Origin: Methylorubrum extorquens
Lineage (GTDB): Bacteria > Pseudomonadota > Alphaproteobacteria > Rhizobiales > Beijerinckiaceae
Assembly (NCBI GenBank): GCA_019695455.1
Contig: JAEUAC010000077.1
Coordinates: 1 to 12,776 of the forward strand
DNA: 12,776 nucleotides
Direction: 5' to 3'
Shown: in pieces, positions 1 to 6,846 of the stretch
How positions within the stretch are numbered: position 1 is the first letter of the stretch
Layout of the letters: every line of letters starts with the position of its first letter
The notes under the pieces: model-generated
Database searches by the model: none
What the model was told of the DNA's origin: nothing
The model's input: the letters and a program-made list of their open reading frames with translations, nothing else
Translations under genes and position numbers: made by a program

Positions 1-846
1 CTCACCGGCGAGATCGCGCGGCCCGGCCGGCTGCTCGACGCCATGCGCTATTCCATGCTGGGCGGCGGCAAGCGGCTCCGGCCGCATCTCGTCGTGGAGA
101 CCGCCCGCCTCTTCGGACGGGACGACGAGGGCGCCCTGCGCGCCGGGGCCGCCATCGAGTGCGTGCACGGCTACAGCCTCATCCACGACGACCTGCCCGC
201 CATGGACGACGACGATCTCCGGCGCGGCAAGCCGACCCTCCACAAGGCCTACGACGACGCGACCGCGATCCTGGCGGGCGACGCGCTCGTGACGCTCGCC
301 TTCGACATCCTGGCCGACGAGGCGACCGATGCCGATCCGTTGACGCGGGCCGGTCTCGTGCTCGTGCTGGCCCGGGCCTCCGGCCTCGGCGGCATGGCGG
401 GAGGGCAGATGCTCGACCTGGAGGCCGAGGGACGCTTCGCCGCGGACGGCCAGCCGCTGGCGCAGGACGAGGCGGCGACCTTGAAGCTCCAGGCCATGAA
501 GACGGGCGCGCTGCTCGCGGCCTCCGTCGAGCTCGGCGCCTCGCTGGGCCGCGCCTCGGCCGACGAGAAGGCCGCGCTCGCCCGCTACGGCGTCGCGCTC
601 GGTCAGGCCTTCCAGATCGCGGACGACCTCCTCGACGCCGAAAGCGAGGCCGCGACCGTCGGGAAGGCGACCGGCAAGGACGCCGCCAAGGGCAAATCGA
701 CGCTGGTCTCGCTCATGGGCGCGAGCGCGGCGCGGCAGCGTCTGGCCACGCTCGTGTCGGCGGCAGAGGCGGAATTGAGGCCGTTCGGAGAACGGGCGAC
801 CCTTCTGATCCAGACCGCACGGTTTGTGGCAGAAAGGCAGAACTGA
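1..846 (+). CDS. ispA: Farnesyl diphosphate synthase, 5'-truncated by window edge
   Basis: Short-chain trans-prenyltransferase that condenses IPP with DMAPP and GPP to make farnesyl diphosphate, the substrate of the squalene genes downstream. The frame is open from base 1, so the ATG at 43 is probably internal; 281 residues are visible against about 290-300 for the family. Visible motifs are GGGKRLRP (from base 61), the first Asp-rich motif DDLPAMD (from base 187) and the second, DDLLD (from base 622). The four-residue spacing in the first motif and the tyrosine five residues before it match E. coli IspA and favour FPP over a longer product. GGPP synthase cannot be fully excluded. The neighbouring dxs and hopanoid genes fit an FPP-supplying role. 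The stop is TGA at 844; dxs follows after 96 bases in the same frame. Confidence 0.93.
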   Translation, partial: LTGEIARPGRLLDAMRYSMLGGGKRLRPHLVVETARLFGRDDEGALRAGAAIECVHGYSLIHDDLPAMDDDDLRRGKPTLHKAYDDATAILAGDALVTLAFDILADEATDADPLTRAGLVLVLARASGLGGMAGGQMLDLEAEGRFAADGQPLAQDEAATLKLQAMKTGALLAASVELGASLGRASADEKAALARYGVALGQAFQIADDLLDAESEAATVGKATGKDAAKGKSTLVSLMGASAARQRLATLVSAAEAELRPFGERATLLIQTARFVAERQN

Positions 847-865
847 GGCGGATGCGTTAAGGCAC

Positions 866-903
866 GCACCGGAATCGGGTTCTCTTTTGCGCCAAAACGG
901 TGC
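866..903. repeat. Short imperfect palindrome in the ispA-dxs gap
   Basis: The left arm is GCACCG (866-871), then 13 unpaired bases, then TTTTG (885-889). The loop is CGC (890-892). The right arm, CAAAACGGTGC (893-903), is continuous and pairs with both left segments, giving an 11-bp bulged stem. The stretch is poorer in GC than the flanking genes. It resembles, from memory, the short palindromic repeats scattered between genes in many Hyphomicrobiales, but there is only one copy here, so dispersal is not shown. There is no T-tract after the stem, which argues against a classical intrinsic terminator. It could process or stabilise the mRNA or lower dxs expression. Confidence 0.5.
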
Positions 904-942
904 AGGAGATATCCAACCAACATCACAACGGCGAGTCCCGCG

Positions 943-2859
943 TTGCCTGTGAAAACCCCTCTTCTCGACACGGTCGGGACGCCCGAACTGCTCCGCCAGC
1001 TGCCCGAGACCGACCTTCGTCAGGTCGCGGACGAGCTGCGCGCCGAGACGATCGACGCCGTATCCGTGACGGGCGGGCACCTCGGCGCCGGCCTCGGCGT
1101 GGTCGAGCTGACCGTGGCCCTCCACTACGTCTTCGACACGCCGCGCGACCGCATCATCTGGGACGTCGGCCACCAGGCCTATCCCCACAAGATCCTGACG
1201 GGCCGCCGCGACCGGATCCGCACCCTGCGCATGGGCGGCGGCCTGTCCGGCTTCACCAAGCGCTCGGAGAGCGAGTACGATCCGTTCGGAGCCGCACATT
1301 CCTCCACGTCGATCTCGGCCGGTCTCGGCATGGCCGTGGCGCGCGACTTCGACGGCGCGTCGAACAACGTCGTAGCGGTGATCGGTGACGGCTCGATGTC
1401 GGCCGGCATGGCCTACGAGGCCATGAACAACGCGGGGCACCTGAAGTCCCGGCTGATCGTCATCCTGAACGACAACGACATGTCGATCGCGCCGCCGACC
1501 GGCGCCATGTCGGCCTATCTGGCGCGGCTCGTCTCGGGCAAGACCTACCGGTCGCTGCGCGAGGTCGGCAAGAACATCGCCGAGAAACTGCCCAAGTTCT
1601 TCGCCGACAAGGCCGTCAAGGCCGAGGAATATGCCCGCGGCTTCGTCACCGGCGGCACGATGTTCGAGGAGCTCGGCTTCTACTACGTCGGGCCGATCGA
1701 CGGCCACAACCTCGACCACCTGCTGCCCGTCCTGAAGAACGTCCGCGATTCCGAGAGCGGCCCGATCCTGGTCCACGTGGTGACGCAGAAGGGGAAAGGC
1801 TACGCGGCGGCCGAGGCCTCGGCCGACAAATACCACGCCGTCGTGCCGTTCGACGTCATCACGGGCGCGCAGACCAAGGCGAAGGCGAACGCCCCGTCCT
1901 ACACGAAGGTCTTCGCCGAGAGCCTGGCCAAGGCGGCGCGCGAGGACAGCAAGATCGTCGCGATCTCGGCCGCCATGCCGTCCGGCACCGGCCTCGACCT
2001 GTTCGGCAAGGAGTTCCCGCACCGAACCTTCGACACGGGCATCGCCGAGCAGCACGCCGTGACCTTCGCGGCCGGCATGGCGACGGAGGGCTATCGGCCC
2101 TTCTGCGCCATCTACTCGACCTTCCTCCAGCGCGGCTACGACCAGGTCGTGCACGACGTGGCGCTGCAGAACCTGCCCGTCCGCTTCGCGCTCGACCGCG
2201 CCGGCCTCGTCGGCGCCGACGGGGCGACGCATGCGGGCTCGTTCGACATCGCCTATCTCGGCTGCCTGCCGAACATGGTCATCATGGCGGCCGCCGACGA
2301 GGCGGAGCTCGTCCACATGGTCGCGACCGCGGCCGCGCACGACGACGGCCCGATCGCCTTCCGCTTTCCCCGCGGAGAGGGCGTCGGCGTCGACATGCCG
2401 GAGAAGGGCGAGATCCTGGAGATCGGCAAGGGCCGCATCGTCAAGCAGGGCTCGCGCGTGGCTCTCCTGTCGCTCGGCACCCGCTTGGCGGAATGCCTGA
2501 AGGCGGCGGAGGAGCTCGAGACCCGCGGCCTCTCGACGACCGTCGCGGACGCGCGCTTCGCCAAGCCGCTGGACGAGGCCATGATCCTCGGGCTCGCGCG
2601 CGACCACGAGGTGCTCATCACGGTCGAGGAGGGCTCGATCGGCGGCTTCGGCTCCTTCGTGCAGCAGCTGCTCACGGATCGCGGCATGCTGGACACCGGC
2701 GGGCTCAAGCTGCGCTCGATGATCCTGCCCGACACGTATCTCGACCACGACAAGCCGGATCGCATGTACGCGAAGGCCGGGCTCGATGCCGCCTCCATCG
2801 TGAAGCGGGTCTTCGATGCGCTCGGCCGCAACGCCGCCGCGATCAAGGCGCTCGCCTGA
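943..2859 (+). CDS. dxs: 1-deoxy-D-xylulose-5-phosphate synthase
   Basis: Thiamine-diphosphate enzyme that condenses pyruvate and glyceraldehyde 3-phosphate to DXP, the first and usually flux-controlling step of the MEP pathway, in the cytosol. The 638 residues match the family length of about 620-640. Visible motifs are SVTGGHLGAG with His46, DVGHQAYPHK (residues 74-83), the ThDP-binding GDG at 148-150 leading to LNDND at 175-179, and GIAEQHAVTF with the catalytic Glu369. The transketolase C-terminal domain is complete. The start is uncertain: TTG at 943 has a weak GGCGAG seven bases upstream (930-935), while GTG at 949 would give the family-like start MKTPLLDT but lies 13 bases from that site. 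No in-frame ATG exists upstream. hpnA follows after 9 bases, so dxs is probably co-transcribed with the hopanoid operon. Confidence 0.96.
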   Translation: MPVKTPLLDTVGTPELLRQLPETDLRQVADELRAETIDAVSVTGGHLGAGLGVVELTVALHYVFDTPRDRIIWDVGHQAYPHKILTGRRDRIRTLRMGGGLSGFTKRSESEYDPFGAAHSSTSISAGLGMAVARDFDGASNNVVAVIGDGSMSAGMAYEAMNNAGHLKSRLIVILNDNDMSIAPPTGAMSAYLARLVSGKTYRSLREVGKNIAEKLPKFFADKAVKAEEYARGFVTGGTMFEELGFYYVGPIDGHNLDHLLPVLKNVRDSESGPILVHVVTQKGKGYAAAEASADKYHAVVPFDVITGAQTKAKANAPSYTKVFAESLAKAAREDSKIVAISAAMPSGTGLDLFGKEFPHRTFDTGIAEQHAVTFAAGMATEGYRPFCAIYSTFLQRGYDQVVHDVALQNLPVRFALDRAGLVGADGATHAGSFDIAYLGCLPNMVIMAAADEAELVHMVATAAAHDDGPIAFRFPRGEGVGVDMPEKGEILEIGKGRIVKQGSRVALLSLGTRLAECLKAAEELETRGLSTTVADARFAKPLDEAMILGLARDHEVLITVEEGSIGGFGSFVQQLLTDRGMLDTGGLKLRSMILPDTYLDHDKPDRMYAKAGLDAASIVKRVFDALGRNAAAIKALA

Positions 2860-2868
2860 CCGCATGCG

Positions 2869-3864
2869 ATGGCGGATGAAAAGGGAGCCCGGGACCGGGT
2901 CCTGGTCACGGGCGCGTCGGGGTTCCTCGGCTCCGCCATAGCCGGGGTGATGCGCGAGGCGGGCTTCGCGGTCCGCGTGACCGTGCGCGCCTCGTCGCCG
3001 CGCACCAACGTCTCGCCCGACGACGAGGTCGTGGAGGCGGACCTCCGCGATCCGGCCACGCTCGGGCCCGCCCTGCGCGGCTGCCGCTACCTGATCCATG
3101 CGGCGGCCGACTACCGGCTCTGGGCGAAGAACCCCGACGACCTCGTGCGGACCAACGTCGACGGCACGGAGGCCCTCATGCGGGCCGCCCTGCGCGAGGG
3201 CGTCGAGCGCATCGTCTACACGTCGAGCGTCGCGACCATCCAGCCGGGCCACGACGAGACCCGCCCGCTCACGCCCGAGACGGCGGTCGGGATCTACAAG
3301 CGCTCGAAGGTTCTGGCGGAGCGGGCGGTCGAGCGGATGATCATGCGCGACGCCCTGCCCGCCGTGATCGTGAACCCGTCCACGCCGATCGGCCCGCGCG
3401 ACGTGAAGCCCACGCCGACGGGCCGCGTCATCGTCGAGGCCGCGTCCGGCCGCATGCCGGGCTTCGTGGATACCGGGCTGAACCTCGCCCATGTCGACGA
3501 CGTCGCGGCCGGCCACCTCCTGGCGCTCCGGCGCGGCGAGGTCGGCGAGCGCTACATCCTGGGGGGCGAGAACGTGCGGCTCGGGCAGATGCTCGCCGAC
3601 ATCGCGGCCATCGTCGGCCGCAAGGCCCCGACGTTGCGCATCCCGCGCCTCGCCGTCTGGCCGCTGGCGATGGCGGCCGAAGCCGTCGCCGGCGTCACGG
3701 GCCGCGAGCCCTTCGTGACCCGCGACGCGCTGCGCATGGCGGGCTACCTCATGTTCTTCGACGACGCGAAGGCGCGGCGCGAACTCGGCTACACGTCCCG
3801 GCCCTACCGCGAGGGGCTGTCGGACGCGGTCGCCTGGTTCCGGGCCGCGGGGCATCTCGCATGA
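2869..3864 (+). CDS. hpnA: Hopanoid-associated NAD-dependent sugar epimerase-like protein
   Basis: Extended short-chain dehydrogenase/reductase of 331 residues. The N-terminal Rossmann motif GASGFLG is at residues 15-21. The active-site serines lie in YTSS (117-120) and the YxxxK pair is Tyr143/Lys147. The segment NPSTPIGPRDVKPTPTGR (169-186) is typical of HpnA proteins. The family is named for its place in hopanoid clusters and is supposed to act on a sugar nucleotide or polar head group; its exact substrate is unsettled as far as I know. The ATG at 2869 is 9 bases after the dxs stop and has no clear Shine-Dalgarno sequence, so translation is probably coupled to dxs. Its TGA overlaps the hpnC ATG. 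The usual neighbour hpnB (glycosyltransferase) is missing between hpnA and hpnC. Confidence 0.92.
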   Translation: MADEKGARDRVLVTGASGFLGSAIAGVMREAGFAVRVTVRASSPRTNVSPDDEVVEADLRDPATLGPALRGCRYLIHAAADYRLWAKNPDDLVRTNVDGTEALMRAALREGVERIVYTSSVATIQPGHDETRPLTPETAVGIYKRSKVLAERAVERMIMRDALPAVIVNPSTPIGPRDVKPTPTGRVIVEAASGRMPGFVDTGLNLAHVDDVAAGHLLALRRGEVGERYILGGENVRLGQMLADIAAIVGRKAPTLRIPRLAVWPLAMAAEAVAGVTGREPFVTRDALRMAGYLMFFDDAKARRELGYTSRPYREGLSDAVAWFRAAGHLA

Positions 3865-4736
3865 CGCGCGCCGCCGACACCCTCTCGGGCAAGGGCCACA
3901 AGGACGAGAACTTCCCCGTCGCCTCGCTCCTGATCGCGCCCGAGAACCGCGCGCCGATCCTCGCCTTCTACTATTTCGTGCGGGCCGGCGACGACGTCTC
4001 CGACAACGCCGCCCTGTCGCCGTCCGAGAAGATCGCGATCCTCGACGGGCTCGAGGCCTCGCTCCTCGGTCACGGCGAGCCGGATCCGTTCGCCGATCCG
4101 CTGCGGGAGACGCTGGCCGCCCGCGGCCTGTCGCCCCGCCATGCCCAGGACCTGCTCGAGGCGTTCCGGCAGGACGCGCGCCAGTCGCGCTACCGGACCT
4201 GGGACGACCTTCTCGGCTATTGCGCGCTCTCGGCCATGCCGGTTGGCCGCTTCGTGCTCGACCTGCACGGTGAGGACCGATCGACCTGGACGGCGTCGGA
4301 CGCCCTCTGCGCCGCCCTCCAGGTCATCAACCACACCCAGGATTGCGCGAAGGACCTGGCCGCCTTCGACCGCGTCTACATGCCGGAGGACATCCTGGCC
4401 CGGCACGGCGCCACCGTGGCCGACCTCGCCGGCCGGCGCTCCTCGCCGGCCCTGCTCGCGGCCCTGCGGGAGGTCAACGAAGGCTCGGCCGATCTCCTCG
4501 CCCGCAGCTCCGTCTTACCCTCGCAGATCGCCGACCGCCGCCTCGCGCTTGAGGTCTCGGTGATCCAGACGCTGGCCGAGGCCCTGGTGCGGAAGCTGCG
4601 GGCGCGCGATCCGCTGGCCGCCAAGGTGCACGCCTCCAAGCCGGAGGCCCTCATGCTCGCGACCTTCGGGATCCTGCGCGGCCTCGTCGGCCGCGTCCGC
4701 CGCCCCGCCCCCCGCAGACCGGCCGCGTCCCGATGA
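3861..4736 (+). CDS. hpnC: Hydroxysqualene synthase HpnC
   Basis: Squalene/phytoene-synthase-fold enzyme of 291 residues. In the HpnCDE pathway, HpnC converts presqualene diphosphate to hydroxysqualene (family knowledge). The first Asp-rich motif is DDVSD (residues 44-48), and the second lies in NHTQDCAKD, with Asp161 and Asp165. The NHTQDCAKD form and the opening KGHKDENFPVAS separate it from HpnD, so C and D can be told apart by sequence as well as by order. The C-terminus ends in a basic, proline-rich tail (about residues 279-291) that probably is not part of the fold. The ATG at 3861 overlaps the hpnA stop by four bases. A GGGG at 3849-3852, eight bases upstream, is a possible ribosome binding site. 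Confidence 0.93.
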   Translation: MTRAADTLSGKGHKDENFPVASLLIAPENRAPILAFYYFVRAGDDVSDNAALSPSEKIAILDGLEASLLGHGEPDPFADPLRETLAARGLSPRHAQDLLEAFRQDARQSRYRTWDDLLGYCALSAMPVGRFVLDLHGEDRSTWTASDALCAALQVINHTQDCAKDLAAFDRVYMPEDILARHGATVADLAGRRSSPALLAALREVNEGSADLLARSSVLPSQIADRRLALEVSVIQTLAEALVRKLRARDPLAAKVHASKPEALMLATFGILRGLVGRVRRPAPRRPAASR

Positions 4737-5566
4737 GCGCCGTCGCGATCGAGAACCGGGTCGACCTCCCGGCCGCCGGGAGCTCCTTCTACCTCGGCAT
4801 GCGCATCCTGCCGAAGGAGAAGCGCGAGGCGATGTTCGCCGTCTACGCCTTCTGCCGCGCCGTCGACGACATCGCCGACGCCGACGGATCGCGACCGGAC
4901 CGGTCGGAGGCGCTGGAAGGCTGGCGGACGGACATCGACGCGCTCTACGAGGGCGAGACGCGTCCCAACACCGCGGCGCTCGCACCGCACATTCGCCCGT
5001 TCGGGCTGCCGCGACAGGCCTTCCACGACGTGATCGACGGCATGGCCATGGACGCGGCGGGCGACATCCAGGCGCCGAGCTGGGCGGAGCTCGACCTCTA
5101 CTGCGATCGCGTGGCGAGCGCCGTGGGCCGCCTCTCGGCCCGCATCTTCGGCCTGCCGGACGCGGAGGCGGACCTCCTCGCCCACCATCTCGGTCGCGCC
5201 CTGCAGTTGACCAACATCCTGCGCGACATCGACGAGGACGCAGGCATCAACCGGCTCTACCTGCCCCGCGAGGCGCTGCTGCGGGCCGGCATGCACGAGC
5301 TGCTGCCGAGCGTCGTCCTCGCCCATCCGGGGCTCGATGCCGTCTGTCGCGAGGTGGCGGCGCGGGCGCGCGAGCATTACGCGGCCGCCTCCCGGGTCAT
5401 GGACGGCCAGCCGCGCCGGGTCGTGAAGGCCCCCCGGCTCATGGAGGCCGTCTACCGGCCCGTCCTCGAGCGGACGCTCGCCCGCGGCTTCGCGGCGCCG
5501 CGCGAGCGGGTGTCGAAGAGCAAGCTCGGCATCGTCTGGGCGCTCCTGCGCTACGGCATCGCGTGA
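4733..5566 (+). CDS. hpnD: Presqualene diphosphate synthase HpnD
   Basis: Squalene/phytoene-synthase family protein of 277 residues that joins two farnesyl diphosphates into presqualene diphosphate, the substrate of HpnC (family knowledge). The first Asp-rich motif is DDIAD (residues 45-49), preceded by YAFCRAV. The second is DIDED (165-169) in TNILRDIDEDA. The YCDRVASAVG segment (123-132) and RLYLPRE (174-180) are also typical. Reaction order is D, then C, then E, although gene order is C-D-E. The start is ATG at 4733 in a 4-base overlap with hpnC and has no evident Shine-Dalgarno sequence, so it probably depends on translational coupling. A carotenoid phytoene synthase is a possible alternative from the fold alone, but the HpnC and HpnE neighbours argue strongly for HpnD. 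Confidence 0.94.
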   Translation: MSAVAIENRVDLPAAGSSFYLGMRILPKEKREAMFAVYAFCRAVDDIADADGSRPDRSEALEGWRTDIDALYEGETRPNTAALAPHIRPFGLPRQAFHDVIDGMAMDAAGDIQAPSWAELDLYCDRVASAVGRLSARIFGLPDAEADLLAHHLGRALQLTNILRDIDEDAGINRLYLPREALLRAGMHELLPSVVLAHPGLDAVCREVAARAREHYAAASRVMDGQPRRVVKAPRLMEAVYRPVLERTLARGFAAPRERVSKSKLGIVWALLRYGIA

Positions 5567-6846
5567 CCGGCACCGTCCACGTGATCGGGGCCGGACTGGC
5601 GGGCCTCTCGGCGGCCGTCCGGCTCGCGGAGGCCGGGCGGGCCGTGATCCTCTACGAGGCGGCCCGGCAGGCCGGCGGGCGCTGCCGGTCCTACCGGGAC
5701 GCGACGCTCGATCTCGAGATCGACAACGGCAACCACCTCCTGCTCTCGGGCAACCGGTCCGCCCTCGACTACGCGGCCCTGATCGGAGGATCCGGCGCCT
5801 TGACGATCGCGGACGAGGCCGCCTTCGACTTCGCCGAACCGGCGAGCGGCCTGCGCTGGCGGCTGCGGCCGAATGCGGGCCGGCTTCCCTGGTGGCTCCT
5901 CGTCGCCGGCCGCCGCGTGCCCGACACGGGGCCGGGCGACTATTTCGGACCGTTGCGGCTGTTCCGGGCCGGCGCGGGCGATCGCATCGGCGACCTCATG
6001 CGGTGCGACGGCCTCCTCTACGACCGGCTCTGGAACCCGGTGCTGGTCGCGGCCCTCAATACGGAGGTACCCGACGCCTCGGCACGGCTCGCCGCGACCA
6101 TCCTGCGCGAGACGCTCGGCGCCGGCGGCCGGGCCTGTCGGCCGGTCGTCGCCACCGGCGGCCTGTCCGCCGCCTTCGTCGATCCCGCGCTCGCCTACGT
6201 CGCGGCGCGCGGCGGCTCCGTCCGGTCGGGGACGCGGGTGCGCGCGCTCGAACGGGTCGACGGGCGCGTGACGGCGCTGCGCGTGTCCGACGGCGACGTG
6301 CCGCTCGGACCGGAGGATGCGGTCGTTCTCGCCGTGCCGGCCCCGGTCGCGAGCGATCTCGTGCCGGGCCTGCAGGGTCCGACGGAGCACCGATCGATCG
6401 TCAACGCCCATTTCCGCCTGACCCCGCCCGACGACCTGCCGCTGCTCACGGGCCTCGTCGGGACCCTGTCGGAATGGCTGTTCCGCTACCCGGACCGGCT
6501 CTCGGTGACGATCAGCGCGGCCGACCGCATGCTCGACGACGACCGGGACGACCTCGCGCGGCGGATCTGGGCCGAGGTCGCGGCCGTCGCGGGCATCGAC
6601 GGCCCCATGCCGCGCTGGCAGATCGTCAAGGAGAAGCGGGCCACCTTCGCGGCGATGCCCGAGCAGGACGCCCGCAGGCCCGAGGCCGGAGCCGCCGGCG
6701 GTAACGTTATCCTGGCGGGGGATTGGACGCAGACGGGGTTGCCGTCCACGATCGAAGGCGCGATACGCTCCGGTGAAAATGCCGCCCAGGTGTTGCTGCG
6801 GGGCGATATCGGCGTTTCGCGTAGCATGTCAAAGGCTTCGCCGTGA
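5563..6846 (+). CDS. hpnE: Hydroxysqualene dehydroxylase HpnE (FAD amine-oxidase fold)
   Basis: Flavoprotein of 427 residues that reduces hydroxysqualene to squalene, completing the HpnD-HpnC-HpnE route (family knowledge). The N-terminal dinucleotide-binding motif is HVIGAGLAGLSAAVRL with the glycines at 9, 11 and 14. Glu32 closes the fold, and GGRCRSY follows at 38-44. The C-terminal FAD-binding segment is LAGDWTQTGLPSTIEGA, with Asp387 and Trp388. These features place it in the phytoene-desaturase/amine-oxidase superfamily. The start is GTG at 5563 in a GTGA overlap with the hpnD stop; no better in-frame start is visible. The last residues (about 415-427) overlap the ribosome binding region of shc. 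Confidence 0.93.
   Translation: MTGTVHVIGAGLAGLSAAVRLAEAGRAVILYEAARQAGGRCRSYRDATLDLEIDNGNHLLLSGNRSALDYAALIGGSGALTIADEAAFDFAEPASGLRWRLRPNAGRLPWWLLVAGRRVPDTGPGDYFGPLRLFRAGAGDRIGDLMRCDGLLYDRLWNPVLVAALNTEVPDASARLAATILRETLGAGGRACRPVVATGGLSAAFVDPALAYVAARGGSVRSGTRVRALERVDGRVTALRVSDGDVPLGPEDAVVLAVPAPVASDLVPGLQGPTEHRSIVNAHFRLTPPDDLPLLTGLVGTLSEWLFRYPDRLSVTISAADRMLDDDRDDLARRIWAEVAAVAGIDGPMPRWQIVKEKRATFAAMPEQDARRPEAGAAGGNVILAGDWTQTGLPSTIEGAIRSGENAAQVLLRGDIGVSRSMSKASP
6831..6835 (+). promoter_or_regulatory. Ribosome binding site of shc
   Basis: AAAGG lies seven bases before the GTG at 6843 and inside the 3' end of hpnE. It supports GTG 6843 as the shc start and gives shc its own ribosome entry as well as coupling to hpnE. 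Confidence 0.55.

Noticed and set aside
866..903. Intrinsic terminator after ispA
   Set aside because: A stem exists, but no T-tract follows the right arm; the T-run is in the left arm. It is kept as a palindrome only.
4376..5377. 333-codon minus-strand open frame over hpnC and hpnD
   Set aside because: Antisense shadow with low-complexity Arg/Val/Glu/Ala composition and no motifs.
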